From contig QHVH01000021.1 of assembly GCA_003222245.1 (NCBI GenBank), positions 72,262 through 136,261 on the forward strand: DNA of 64,000 bases, in the 5' to 3' direction. Positions 36,722 through 46,080 of this stretch are shown piece by piece; position 1 is the first letter of the stretch, and every line of letters starts with the position of its first letter. The notes beneath the pieces are model-generated. The model searched no databases, was not told the DNA's origin, and was given only the letters and a program-made list of their open reading frames with translations. Source of the stretch: Blastocatellia bacterium AA13. GTDB taxonomy: Bacteria > Acidobacteriota > Blastocatellia > UBA7656. Position numbers and translations under genes: made by a program.

Positions 36722-37309
36722 ATGCAACTACACGGATGGGAAGCAGTGTTGTTTTATGTGCTGGCGTTCATGACTTTGATCATGGGCGTCTTTGTTATCT
36801 CCGCGCGAATCGCGGTGCATTCGGCGCTCTTCCTGATTTCGGCGCTCGTGAACGTTGCGCTGATCTTCATCCTCTTGCGAGCCGAGTTTGTGGCCGGCGT
36901 GCAAATCCTCGTCTATGTAGGCGGGGTTATGGTCTTGTTTCTGTTCGTGATAATGCTAGTGCAAACCCGCGCCGAGGAAGAGTCCAGGGTCAGGTTGTAC
37001 ACGGGACAGACCAAAGCGGTATACGTCATAGCTATGTTACTGGCTTTCGCATTCATCGCGGCGATGAGGCCGGCTCAAAGCGGGTTTCAATCGCCGGACG
37101 CCACGGCCCCGACTCAGACATCCGCCGACAGGGGAACAGCTACGGGACAGGGCGCCGGCGGCGTATCCGAAGATACTCAGAAGGTCGGCTCTGCTCTATA
37201 TCGCGAAGCGGCCCTGCCGTTCGAGATAGCTTCCGTGCTGCTGCTTGTCGCGATGGTCGGAGCGGTGATGCTCGCCCGCGGCTCCAAGCAGGAGAAGCTT
37301 TACGAGTAA
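36722..37309 (+). CDS. nuoJ: NADH-quinone oxidoreductase subunit J
   Basis: This 195-residue membrane subunit has five predicted helices. The conserved core is [19 protein letters not shown], then [26 protein letters not shown] split over residues ~58-84, the TM3 region that carries the pi-bulge involved in coupling. A ~50-residue Ser/Thr/Gly/Ala-rich loop (near 118-165) separates the fourth and fifth helices and is longer than in E. coli. It lies ten bases before nuoK. Confidence 0.94.
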   Translation: MQLHGWEAVLFYVLAFMTLIMGVFVISARIAVHSALFLISALVNVALIFILLRAEFVAGVQILVYVGGVMVLFLFVIMLVQTRAEEESRVRLYTGQTKAVYVIAMLLAFAFIAAMRPAQSGFQSPDATAPTQTSADRGTATGQGAGGVSEDTQKVGSALYREAALPFEIASVLLLVAMVGAVMLARGSKQEKLYE

Positions 37310-37319
37310 TGGAGGAAAG

Positions 37320-37769
37320 GTGAACGCTCTGGCAATCTTCGCGGTCAACTCGATCTTCGCGCTGATAATGCAGGCAGGCGGCGGCGGATTTTTTCAGCGC
37401 ATGCAGGATTATCTGAAGCGGTTCGAGCCGAATCTCGTGAATTTCATGATGTTGAGCTTTCTGCTCTTCATCATTGGAGTGGCCGGCGTCCTGTCGCGAC
37501 GCAACATCATCATCATTTTCATGTCGATCGAGCTGATCTTGAACGCGGTTAACATCAATCTGATTGCGTTCTCACGTTATCTTCAAGCAAACGAGCTGGT
37601 GCTGAGGCAGCGAGGCATCATGGTGAACCCGATCGCGGGTCCCGTGTTCACGATTTTCATAATCGTTGTCGCGGCCGCGGAGGCGGCGGTCGGCCTCGGC
37701 ATTGTGATCTCGCTCTTCCGCAACCGCGAGACCATCGCGGTAGACGAAATAGACCTGCTCAAGTGGTAA
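37320..37769 (+). CDS. nuoK: NADH-quinone oxidoreductase subunit K with N-terminal extension
   Basis: This 149-residue protein starts at a GTG with GGAGG four to five bases upstream. Residues ~43-149 are the usual ~100-residue Nuo[35 protein letters not shown] spans two helices and includes the conserved proton-channel Glu in [12 protein letters not shown] second Glu lies in [14 protein letters not shown]. The first ~42 residues contain an extra short hydrophobic stretch ([20 protein letters not shown]) and a Lys/Arg patch, which is unusual. An internal start cannot be excluded, but the ribosome site favours the long form. Confidence 0.93.
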   Translation: MNALAIFAVNSIFALIMQAGGGGFFQRMQDYLKRFEPNLVNFMMLSFLLFIIGVAGVLSRRNIIIIFMSIELILNAVNINLIAFSRYLQANELVLRQRGIMVNPIAGPVFTIFIIVVAAAEAAVGLGIVISLFRNRETIAVDEIDLLKW

Positions 37770-37809
37770 GGCATTGCTTTACGTAAGGCCTCGCCGAGCG
37801 ATAAATGAG

Positions 37810-37845
37810 GGCTGGCCGCTGATAGCTCACCGCTGACTGCTAATT
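37810..37845. repeat. CGCTGA-type repeat between nuoK and nuoL
   Basis: CCGCTGATAGCTCACCGCTGACTGCTAAT fills the gap immediately before the nuoL ATG. It is the same family as the repeats near larB and nuoJ. Confidence 0.5.
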
Positions 37846-37850
37846 TATCT

Positions 37851-40127
37851 ATGCTCAAACTTGTCTGGCTGATTCCTCTTTCGCCCCTGATAGGATTCGC
37901 GATCAACTTCCTGCTTGGCCGCCGATTGAAGCTTGGCGAAGGCGTGGTGAAGTTGGTTGCGTGCGCCTCGGTATTCATTTCGCTTGTGATTACGCTCGGC
38001 GCTTTCTACGAGTACGGGTGGAGCTACGCGGCGGAGCATAACAATGCTCCCTATCTGACGACCCTGTTCACGTGGCTTCCCGGCGGTCTCGCTCACCAGA
38101 CGCTTGGCCGCTCGGCGGGCGCCCTTGCCGAGTTCAAGATCACGTGGGGGTATCAAATCGACCAGCTCTCGCTGGTGATGATGTTTGTAGTCACGTTCGT
38201 CGGCTTCCTGATCCACGTATTTGCTACCGGCTACATGCAAGGCGATAAGGGCTACTACAGGTTCTTTTCCTATTTGAACCTGTTTATGTTCATGATGCTT
38301 CTGCTCGTGATGGGCTCGAATTTCCTTATTATGTTCATAGGCTGGGAAGGGGTCGGGCTCTGCTCTTACCTGTTGATCGGCTACTACTTTGATCGTAAGG
38401 AAGCCGGAGACGCCTCCAAAAAAGCATTCATAGTAAACAGGATCGGAGACTTCGGATTCGCGCTCGCCATAATGGGAGTGTTCGCTGTTTTTGGATCGCT
38501 GGAATTTACAAAAGTCCGGGAGCTGGCCGGGGCGTATCCGATCGAAGGGCTCTGGCAATTCGGATTGATGAGCTGGCTGGCGCTGGGGCTGTTCATCGGA
38601 GCTACGGGAAAGAGCGCGCAGATACCGCTGTATATCTGGCTGCCGGACGCTATGGCCGGCCCAACCCCGGTTTCGGCGCTGATTCACGCCGCTACGATGG
38701 TGACCGCCGGTGTGTTCATGGTCACGCGAACGAATTTCATTTTTCAGCGCTCGGTTACGATGATGCTGATAGTCGCGCTGATCGGATGCCTGACGGCATT
38801 TGTCGCGGCGACCATTGGAATAACCCAAACCGATATCAAAAAAGTTCTCGCGTACTCCACGGTTTCGCAGCTCGGCTACATGTTTCTCGGGGCCGGAGTC
38901 GGAGCATTTATCGCCGCGATCTTTCACGTCTTCACGCATGCATTTTTCAAGGCGCTTCTCTTCCTTGGTTCGGGATCGGTAATACACGGAATGCATCACG
39001 AACAGGAGATGCCGAAGATGGGCGGGTTGGCTAAGTATATGCCGACTACCTACAAGACCATGCTTGCGGGCTGGCTTGCCATCTGCGGGATCATTCCATT
39101 TGCGGGTTTCTGGTCAAAGGATGAGATCCTCTGGAGATCGTTTTCGACGGGCATTTTCGCGGGCGGAAAGCTGCTTTGGATTGTGGGATTCATAACGGCC
39201 GGAATGACCGCTTTCTATATGACGCGCCTGATGGCTTTGACTTTCTGGGGCGAAGAACGCTTTAGAAAAGCACATGGAGATGGAGATCATCACGATTCGT
39301 CGCACGGCTCCGGACACGGTACTGTCGAGCCGCATGAGTCGCCCAGGAGCATGACTACACCGCTGATCGTGCTGGCCGTGTTCTCGGTGTTTATCGGATT
39401 GATCGGAATACCGCGCGCGTTTCCGGCGCTTGTTGGGAGTCACGCAAACATTAATATATTCGAGCGATGGCTCGAGCCTGTTATCGACGACGTGCATCAC
39501 TTGCATTCCGCCGAAGCGACTGTCGGCTCGGCTTCGGCTCATCAGCATTCGGAATCGAGTACCGCCGCGGCTGTGCCGGCCGAAGGCGCGAATCACGCCG
39601 CAGAAGCCGAAGCCGTGAGCGGCTCTGAATACCTGCTGATGATTTTGTCGCTTGGAATAGCGATTGGCGGGATCATGCTGGGCCGCTTCTTCTACCTGAA
39701 GAATCCCGATCTACCTCGGATATGGGCCGAGCGGCTGCGCCCGCTTTACACCCTCAGTTTTAACAAGTGGTACTGGGACTACCTGCTGGATGTGAAAGCC
39801 GTCGAGGCCGGCAAGGAATTCAATCGCGGCTTGTGGCGGGTTGATGCTCTGGCGGTGGACGGAGGCGTGAACGGAAGCAGTTGGCTGACGCGGCTTGCGG
39901 CGACGATATCCGGCGCCTGGGACAAGTACGTAGTTGATGGGCTGGTGAATGCGAGTGGATGGGGAGCGCGCTTCGGATCTATCGCGCTGCGGGCCGTGCA
40001 GACGGGATTCTGGCAAAACTACGCGCTCCTGTTCACGGTAGGTTTGTTTTTGTGTCTGTTCTTATATGAGCGCTCCGCGCTCCTGGAGTTGGTCAGGGGG
40101 TTGTACAGAGCGGCGACTGGAAAATGA
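37851..40127 (+). CDS. nuoL: NADH-quinone oxidoreductase subunit L
   Basis: This 758-residue distal proton-pumping subunit is of the Mrp antiporter type. Core motifs are intact: GWEGVGLCSYLLIGYYF, GATGKSAQIPLYIWLPDAMAGPTPVSALIHAATMV over residues ~245-280, KVLAYSTVSQLGYMFLG and FFKALLFLGSGSVIHGMHHEQEMPKMGGL. It is longer than E. coli NuoL (613) because of two soluble insertions: a His/Asp/Gly/Ser-rich loop (HGDGDHHDSSHGSGHG, near 475-490) and a second His/Ala/Glu-rich loop (near 545-595). The C-terminal region includes the lateral-helix part. Confidence 0.95.
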   Translation: MLKLVWLIPLSPLIGFAINFLLGRRLKLGEGVVKLVACASVFISLVITLGAFYEYGWSYAAEHNNAPYLTTLFTWLPGGLAHQTLGRSAGALAEFKITWGYQIDQLSLVMMFVVTFVGFLIHVFATGYMQGDKGYYRFFSYLNLFMFMMLLLVMGSNFLIMFIGWEGVGLCSYLLIGYYFDRKEAGDASKKAFIVNRIGDFGFALAIMGVFAVFGSLEFTKVRELAGAYPIEGLWQFGLMSWLALGLFIGATGKSAQIPLYIWLPDAMAGPTPVSALIHAATMVTAGVFMVTRTNFIFQRSVTMMLIVALIGCLTAFVAATIGITQTDIKKVLAYSTVSQLGYMFLGAGVGAFIAAIFHVFTHAFFKALLFLGSGSVIHGMHHEQEMPKMGGLAKYMPTTYKTMLAGWLAICGIIPFAGFWSKDEILWRSFSTGIFAGGKLLWIVGFITAGMTAFYMTRLMALTFWGEERFRKAHGDGDHHDSSHGSGHGTVEPHESPRSMTTPLIVLAVFSVFIGLIGIPRAFPALVGSHANINIFERWLEPVIDDVHHLHSAEATVGSASAHQHSESSTAAAVPAEGANHAAEAEAVSGSEYLLMILSLGIAIGGIMLGRFFYLKNPDLPRIWAERLRPLYTLSFNKWYWDYLLDVKAVEAGKEFNRGLWRVDALAVDGGVNGSSWLTRLAATISGAWDKYVVDGLVNASGWGARFGSIALRAVQTGFWQNYALLFTVGLFLCLFLYERSALLELVRGLYRAATGK

Positions 40128-40207
40128 GCTGCATCGCGATACGATTTTTTCGGCCTCAAATAAATCGAAGGCCGTTTGATGAACTGATCGAGGAGACTGA
40201 TTAAATT

Positions 40208-42031
40208 ATGCCTGGGCATGCGGAGATCTTCGGGATCGGGATTCTTTCGTGGGTGACGTGGCTGCCTGCTATTGGATCGCTAATAATCCTCTTCTTCAAC
40301 AGAGAGAAAAACGATCGCATCCGTTGGTTCGCCAACGTCTGGATCGTTATCTGTTTTCTCGTTTCGATTCCGCTAGTGACGGGTCTGTTTTCGATGGGCG
40401 GGTTGATACGAGGCGGACCGGGATACGATCGCGCATTGGCCGGGCTTCAATTTATCGAGGACCACGATTGGATTCCGCTGATTGGAGCGAGGTACACACT
40501 TGGAATCGATGGACTCGCGCTTGTCCTGATTATGCTGACGACGCTGCTCGGCGTCATATCGGTGGTGTGCTCGTGGTCGTATATACGCGAGAAAGGCCGC
40601 GAAAAAGAGTACTACGTAGTGCTGCTGCTGCTTCAGAGCGGCATGCTCGGAGCATTTGTTTCGGCCGATCTTTTTCTGTTCTTCATATTCTGGGAAGTGA
40701 TGCTCGTCCCGATGTATTTCCTTATTGGGATATGGGGCGGCAAAAATCGGCTTTATTCGGCGATTAAATTCTTTCTGTATACGCTGGTCGGCTCGGTGGT
40801 GATGCTGCTGGCGGTGCTGAAGCTCTATTTTATTTTTCCGGACGTGGTTCGCGCGCAACGGCCTCAGGTAGAAGCGACCGCCCGCCAAATCGCTGTCAGC
40901 CAGGAAACGGGACAGGTCAACGATCGAATGCTCAATCTAGCGCTCGACGCGATGCGCCGGGTTGACGACCGCAATTTGCCCTCCGGATATGTTAGCAGCA
41001 CGTTCAACATTACCGCGCTTACTTCGATTGGGCCTCACATAAAAGCGGTCTTCGGCCTGTCGCTTGTAATCTGGCTTTTTATCGGATTCGCTCTTTCGTT
41101 TGCGATCAAGGTTCCGATGTTTCCGTTTCACACCTGGCTTCCGGATGCGCACTACGACGCGCCGACGGCCGGTTCGGTCATCCTGGCAGGCGTGCTGCTG
41201 AAGATGGGTACCTATGGGTTCATGCGTTTTTCATTGCCGATCTTTCCGGATGCGGCGGCCGATCCGTCCGTGCGAAAGGTGATGATAACGCTTTCAATCA
41301 TCGGGATTATTTACGGCGCGTTAGTCGCCATGGCGCAAAAGGACGTTAAGAAGTTGATAGCGTACTCGTCGGTATCCCACCTGGGATTTGTCATGCTGGG
41401 GTTGTTCGCGTTAAACCCGAGCGGGATTAACGGCGCGGTAATGCAGATGATCAATCACGGCATATCCACGGGCGCGCTGTTCCTGCTTGCGGGCATCTTA
41501 TACGAGCGGCGGCATACCTACGAGATCGCCGAGTTCGGCGGCCTTGCGAGTGTGATGCCTATCTTTTCTACTATTTTTCTTATAGTGACCCTGTCTTCTT
41601 TGGGTCTGCCGCTGACGAACAACTTTATCGGCGAATTTCTGACGCTTCGAGGTGCGTTCGAAGCGCGAGTCCTGTGGGGCGTGCTTGCGACGACGGGTGT
41701 AATACTCGGCGCGGCGTATATGCTCTGGCTCTATCAGCGGGTATTCTTCGGCCCGGTTACCAACCCCGCGAATGAGAAGCTGAAGGATCTGGACAGAAGA
41801 GAGCTCTGGCAGTTCGCGCCGCTGATCTTTTTGATCTTCTGGATAGGAGTGTATCCCGATCCGGTGCTGTCGTATGTGAGGCCGCAGACCAATACGGTTG
41901 TCGGCCTCGTGCAGCCGGACTATTTCCGCGTTGGGCCTTCAGCCGAGCGCAATCTCGCCGAAAGTGTTCCGTCGGAACCGACGGCGCCGGCCCATTCACA
42001 ATCATCGGAGCCTGATGCTCGGGCAAAATAG
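40208..42031 (+). CDS. nuoM: NADH-quinone oxidoreductase subunit M
   Basis: This 607-residue antiporter-like membrane subunit keeps YTLGIDGLALVLIMLTTLLG, FFIFWEVMLVPMYFLIGIWGG (with the key Glu), KVPMFPFHTWLPDAHYDAPTAGS, KKLIAYSSVSHLGFVMLG and MQMINHGISTGALFLLAG. It is about 100 residues longer than E. coli NuoM. Most of the excess is a soluble insertion (near 218-270, RAQRPQVEATARQIAVSQ onward) between helices, plus a Ser/Pro/Ala-rich tail. GAGGAG is 13 bases before the ATG. Confidence 0.95.
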   Translation: MPGHAEIFGIGILSWVTWLPAIGSLIILFFNREKNDRIRWFANVWIVICFLVSIPLVTGLFSMGGLIRGGPGYDRALAGLQFIEDHDWIPLIGARYTLGIDGLALVLIMLTTLLGVISVVCSWSYIREKGREKEYYVVLLLLQSGMLGAFVSADLFLFFIFWEVMLVPMYFLIGIWGGKNRLYSAIKFFLYTLVGSVVMLLAVLKLYFIFPDVVRAQRPQVEATARQIAVSQETGQVNDRMLNLALDAMRRVDDRNLPSGYVSSTFNITALTSIGPHIKAVFGLSLVIWLFIGFALSFAIKVPMFPFHTWLPDAHYDAPTAGSVILAGVLLKMGTYGFMRFSLPIFPDAAADPSVRKVMITLSIIGIIYGALVAMAQKDVKKLIAYSSVSHLGFVMLGLFALNPSGINGAVMQMINHGISTGALFLLAGILYERRHTYEIAEFGGLASVMPIFSTIFLIVTLSSLGLPLTNNFIGEFLTLRGAFEARVLWGVLATTGVILGAAYMLWLYQRVFFGPVTNPANEKLKDLDRRELWQFAPLIFLIFWIGVYPDPVLSYVRPQTNTVVGLVQPDYFRVGPSAERNLAESVPSEPTAPAHSQSSEPDARAK

Positions 42032-42085
42032 ACTGCGCACTGTTGAATCCTTTGAGCAACGTGACCACGAAGAGTTAAATAGACG

Positions 42086-43750
42086 ATGCTAGCACTTCTA
42101 CAACAAACTTCGGATTTTCAGATCATCTCGCGCGAGACCGTGCAGTTGATAATGCCGGAAGTCATACTGACGGTATTCGGTTGCGCCGCCCTGGTTCTTG
42201 ACGTGATGCTGCCCCGCGCGCTCAAGAAAGTTGTAGCCTGGGTCTCTCTATCGGGTGTCGGCCTCTCGCTCGTATCGCTTGGCATTCTTTATCCGAACCT
42301 GGTCAACAATCAGAGCGCGCGAGTCGGTTTCTTTGAGATGATCCTCGTGGACGACTATGCGGTTGTATTCAAGCTGATGTTCCTGATCGGCGCCGCGATC
42401 TCGATCATATTATCGATCAAATATCTGGACGAAGAAGGCGAGCAGCACGGCGAGTACTACTCCCTGATTCTCTTTTCCGTCGTCGGAATGATGTTCATGG
42501 CGTCGGCGGTTGATCTGCTCTCGCTTTTCATCTCGCTCGAGCTGATGGCGATTTCGGTCTATATTCTCGTCGGCTATTTGAAACGCGATCGCAAGTCGAA
42601 TGAAGCCGCTATGAAGTATTTCCTGCTCGGCGCGTTTTCGTCAGGCGTGTTGTTGTATGGAATGTCGATGGTATATGGACTGACCGGCTCGACGAATCTG
42701 GCGAAGATCGCGGCGGCCATTCCCAACGTTCTGAAGATAGACGTCGTGAAGACGATGACCGAAAGATCGGTCATGGATATGAGATATCTGCTCCTGTTGT
42801 CTATGGTTTTCATGGCGGCGGGAATGTTTTTCAAAATCGCGGCGGTTCCATTTCATATGTGGGCGCCGGACGCCTACGAAGGCGCTCCGACTTCCATTAC
42901 GGCGTTCATGTCGGTAGGCGTGAAAGCCGCGAGCTTCGCGATGTTCGGACGGCTTTTCCTGTACGGCTTGCCGGATTTGCGTGCGACGATCGCGGGTAAT
43001 GCGGCGGATTCTGTTCCCAGCCTTCCCGGCTGGGCGGTACTGCTTGGAGTGATTTCGGCAATTACGATTGTGTGGGGCAATCTGGGAGCGCTGACGCAGA
43101 ATAATCTGAAGCGCCTGCTGGCTTATTCGTCAATTTCTCACGCGGGCTATACGCTGTTGGGACTGATCGCGGGAAATCAAACCGGCTATATAGGCGTCGT
43201 GTTGTACCTGTTTATCTACACGATAATGAACCTCGGAATCTTCGGCTGTATTATCGCGCTGAAACGAAGAGGCATCTCGGGCGACAACATCAATGACCTG
43301 AACGGGCTTATAAAGAAGGCGCCCTGGCTTACGGTAATGATGACGATTTTTCTGCTCTCGCTGGGCGGCATACCTCCGACTGCGGGCTTCATCGGAAAGT
43401 TTTATCTGTTCGGCGGGTTAATCGAGACCGGCAATCCCTGGCTCGCGCGGCTCGCGATTCTCGCTGTCGTGATGACGGTTGTATCGCTGTATTACTACCT
43501 TCGATTTGTAAAACACATGTACATTGAAGAAGAAACCGAAACGACGCCGCTCGCCCCTTCGCGAGTGCTGAACTGGACGCTTTCGGTTGCGGCGGTTGTG
43601 ATCGTTCTTATCGGGGTTTATCCGAAGTGGTTTATCGACATTTCTCAGCGCGCCGCGCGGTCTCAAGCGCTTAAAACCTATAGCTACAAAGCGGAAGAGG
43701 CAGAACAGCCGCTCGAATTGCCTGGAAGCATGGGCGCGCCTTCTAGATAG
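42086..43750 (+). CDS. nuoN: NADH-quinone oxidoreductase subunit N
   Basis: This 554-residue antiporter-like membrane subunit is the last gene of the operon. Motifs are SLFISLELMAISVYILVGY with the conserved Glu, KYFLLGAFSSGVLLYGMSM, FKIAAVPFHMWAPDAYEGAPTSITAFMSVGVK over residues ~250-280, LKRLLAYSSISHAGYTLLG and LSLGGIPPTAGFIGKFYLF. Length and helix number fit the family. A bulged hairpin with a T-tract follows the stop, so the operon probably ends here. Confidence 0.95.
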   Translation: MLALLQQTSDFQIISRETVQLIMPEVILTVFGCAALVLDVMLPRALKKVVAWVSLSGVGLSLVSLGILYPNLVNNQSARVGFFEMILVDDYAVVFKLMFLIGAAISIILSIKYLDEEGEQHGEYYSLILFSVVGMMFMASAVDLLSLFISLELMAISVYILVGYLKRDRKSNEAAMKYFLLGAFSSGVLLYGMSMVYGLTGSTNLAKIAAAIPNVLKIDVVKTMTERSVMDMRYLLLLSMVFMAAGMFFKIAAVPFHMWAPDAYEGAPTSITAFMSVGVKAASFAMFGRLFLYGLPDLRATIAGNAADSVPSLPGWAVLLGVISAITIVWGNLGALTQNNLKRLLAYSSISHAGYTLLGLIAGNQTGYIGVVLYLFIYTIMNLGIFGCIIALKRRGISGDNINDLNGLIKKAPWLTVMMTIFLLSLGGIPPTAGFIGKFYLFGGLIETGNPWLARLAILAVVMTVVSLYYYLRFVKHMYIEEETETTPLAPSRVLNWTLSVAAVVIVLIGVYPKWFIDISQRAARSQALKTYSYKAEEAEQPLELPGSMGAPSR

Positions 43751-43795
43751 GACTCTTGACGCGCTAGATAGCCTCTTGACGCGGAGTCTCTTTTA
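43751..43795 (+). terminator. Possible terminator of the nuo operon
   Basis: GACTC (43751-43755) plus CGCG (43760-43763) can pair with CGCG (43780-43783) plus GAGTC (43784-43788), leaving a four-base bulge on one side. TCTTTTA follows. It overlaps the end of nuoN closely and faces the convergent lipoprotein gene. Two direct copies of CTCTTGACGCG make up the arms. Confidence 0.4.
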
Positions 43796-43837
43796 CATCA
43801 TCTATTAGGCTCTTCTATAGCGTTGCCGTCTCGCTCT

Positions 43838-45637
43838 CTACTTCTTGAAGAATAGCTCCTCTATATTCCAGTAAGTATAATTCGCAAGCGATGACGGCTT
43901 GACGTTGCCGATGTTGTTCTTTGCCGCTATGGCGTAGTTGGCGACTATGAGGTCAATCTCCGGCAAGTACTCCGACCATATCTCCATCGCCTCGCAGTAG
44001 CTCTTCCGCCTCAGGTTCATGTCTATGGTGCTCGAGCATACCGAGATCAAATCGGTGAATCTCTTCTCCCATTCGGTCGAGGGCGCCTTTTGATTCGGAA
44101 ATGCATAGTAATCATTTGAGCCGGGAAGAAGGACGTTCTTCGCCTCGATGGGATCGGGCGGAACGCCCGACTGCCATGATCCGATAACGGCATCGAAGTC
44201 GCGGGAGCGGCGGAGTTTGTCGACGATCAGATTGTAGTCGCCCGGTTGAAAGTTGACCCCTATGCCGATCTTTGCCAAATCATCCTTAATCAGGGTGCCG
44301 GTGTTCACGCGAGAGGCACGGCTGGCGTTTGTCGTAAGATTGAACTCCACCGCGCGTCCGTTTGAATCGACTAACTGCCCGCTTCCATTTCGATTCAGGC
44401 CTATTTCACTCAACAGCGCAAGCGCTTTACCGGGGTCATAGGGATATTTGGCCGCGTTGTCGCAATACCAGAGTTTGTTGGCAGGAGGGTCGAACGAGTA
44501 TATGGGAGAGCCATGACCAAAGAGAGTCGTGCGCACCAGCCCTTCGCGATCTATGGCGTACGAGATGGCCTGTCTGAACTTCTTGTTTCGAAACCAGCCG
44601 AGTTTGACAGGATCGACATAAGGACGCCCTTTTTTATCAACGCCAGTATCCTGGTTAAAAACCAGGTACGTCGTGTTGAAGCCGGGCAGCTCGTACAGCG
44701 TGTAGTTTCCGGAGGTCTCCCCTCGCTTCATCATTTCCACGGCGTCCGGATTGATATCGTGAATCATATCGGTATCGCCGTTGCCGAACTTAAGCGCCAT
44801 CGTATCGAAAGTCGGCACGATCAGGAAAATTATCTTATCTATATAAGGTAGGCGCTGGCCTTTCTGATCGACCTTCCAATAGTAGGGATTTCGCACCAGC
44901 ACTACGCGCTGGTCGGGCACGAACTCTGAAATGCAATATGGCCCAAGGCAAACGATGTCTTCCGGATTGCTGTTCAACTGAAGCGTCTGTTCGAACTGCC
45001 CGTCTTTGTAGGCCTTTTCCCATTTGTGTTTCGGAAGAGGAAAGGCATTGTTGAGCGCCGCGACGAATAGCGCGTTTGGTTCCTTCAAGCGAAACCTGAT
45101 CGTGTAGTCATCGACCTTCTCGACGACCGGCAAAGTTTTGTCCGATTGAATCAATAAATCGCGCGCGGACGCCGCAATATTGGGATCGAACATGACTTGG
45201 AAAGTGAACATCACGTCGTCGGCAGTGAAGGGCGCGCCATCCGACCAGAGTAGACCTTTGCGAAGATGAAAGGTCCATTCGAGGCCGTCAGGCGAAGCTT
45301 CCCAGGATTTGGCTACTCCGGGGATATCCTTTTGTTGCTCGTTGTCGTAATCAGTAAGTGCTTTGAATACCACGTTGTTAATTACCCAGGCCGTGGAAGT
45401 CTCTACGCTTACAATGGGGTTAAAACTCTTCGGATTTGATGGGATAGCCATCACGAGCGTGCCGCCGTAACTGCCGACCGAAGCGTCGGTGACGTAAGCG
45501 TCTTCCGGCACGGCTCCGCGGAATGGAGGATCCGCGACGCCCGTTGAACCCCTGGTTCGGCCCTTGCTGCTGCACGCCAACGCTCCTGTAAGCAGCGCCA
45601 GGATACAGACGAGCACAATAATTCTGCTTCTTGTCAT
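43838..45637 (-). CDS. ABC transporter substrate-binding lipoprotein, oligopeptide type (SBP_bac_5)
   Basis: This is a 599-residue extracytoplasmic solute-binding protein. The signal sequence ends in a lipobox (LTGALAC, Cys22), so it is anchored as a lipoprotein. The family 5 core is clear: LVMAIPSNPKSFNPIVS, PGVAKSWEASPDGLEWTFHLRKGLLWSDG over residues ~106-135, FTADDVMFTF, and FRQAISYAIDREGL. Such proteins deliver peptides or other solutes to Dpp/Opp-like permeases. No permease or ATPase gene is adjacent, so it is an orphan receptor here. It has its own upstream promoter. Confidence 0.92.
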   Translation of the reverse strand: MTRSRIIVLVCILALLTGALACSSKGRTRGSTGVADPPFRGAVPEDAYVTDASVGSYGGTLVMAIPSNPKSFNPIVSVETSTAWVINNVVFKALTDYDNEQQKDIPGVAKSWEASPDGLEWTFHLRKGLLWSDGAPFTADDVMFTFQVMFDPNIAASARDLLIQSDKTLPVVEKVDDYTIRFRLKEPNALFVAALNNAFPLPKHKWEKAYKDGQFEQTLQLNSNPEDIVCLGPYCISEFVPDQRVVLVRNPYYWKVDQKGQRLPYIDKIIFLIVPTFDTMALKFGNGDTDMIHDINPDAVEMMKRGETSGNYTLYELPGFNTTYLVFNQDTGVDKKGRPYVDPVKLGWFRNKKFRQAISYAIDREGLVRTTLFGHGSPIYSFDPPANKLWYCDNAAKYPYDPGKALALLSEIGLNRNGSGQLVDSNGRAVEFNLTTNASRASRVNTGTLIKDDLAKIGIGVNFQPGDYNLIVDKLRRSRDFDAVIGSWQSGVPPDPIEAKNVLLPGSNDYYAFPNQKAPSTEWEKRFTDLISVCSSTIDMNLRRKSYCEAMEIWSEYLPEIDLIVANYAIAAKNNIGNVKPSSLANYTYWNIEELFFKK

Positions 45638-45698
45638 TTATTAGCCCCGTAGCGAGTAAGCCTACAGTCTTGCCGATGAATGCGAAACAATCAGAGCG

Positions 45699-45728
45699 AC
45701 GATACATTCTTCTCGCGATTACTGTCAA
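45699..45728 (-). promoter_or_regulatory. Candidate promoter of the oligopeptide-binding lipoprotein gene
   Basis: On the minus strand TTGACA (45728-45723) and TATCGT (45704-45699) are separated by 18 bp, with TG just before the -10. The ATG is about 62 bases downstream. Confidence 0.45.
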
Positions 45729-45827
45729 ATTTCGGGCACATCCAGGATCATCAATGATCATCAGTGAAATTTGTTTAATCTCTCGGCGAGGCTTGATCCC
45801 ACGACCTGGATATAGTCTGATTGCGGT

Positions 45828-46052
45828 ATGGGCAAGGCGGAGGACGATGCAAGCTGGCGGAAGGCGCTTGCCAGCGTAGGGCTGGCGCTGGCGATTCCAA
45901 CGATGATAGCGGTGCCGGCGCTAATCGGCTGGTATATGGATAAGCGATACGGAACTTCGCCGGTATGGCTGATTGTCTGGTTGATCGCAGGCCTGGTGAG
46001 CGCGGCGTTTGACGTCTACCAGCTTATGAAGCGCTTCGGTCAGTTCAAATGA
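45828..46052 (+). CDS. AtpZ/AtpI-like small membrane protein
   Basis: This 74-residue protein has two hydrophobic helices (ALASVGLALAIPTMIAVPALIGWYM split over ~13-37, and VWLIVWLIAGLVSAAFDVYQL). The GWYMDKRYGTSPV turn and the closing helix are characteristic of AtpZ/AtpI proteins, which assist F-type ATP synthase assembly or carry Mg/Ca at the membrane. It normally precedes atpB, but here the next gene is convergent and no atp genes are seen. A TATAGT 12 bases before the ATG suggests a very short leader, and no ribosome site is visible. Confidence 0.8.
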   Translation: MGKAEDDASWRKALASVGLALAIPTMIAVPALIGWYMDKRYGTSPVWLIVWLIAGLVSAAFDVYQLMKRFGQFK

Positions 46053-46080
46053 CCGCAATTTTATGCGGCAACCCGCTCGA

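Noticed and set aside
37845-38999. 384-codon minus-strand frame across nuoL
   Set aside because: Antisense shadow of nuoL, dominated by His, Arg and Gln with no recognisable motif.
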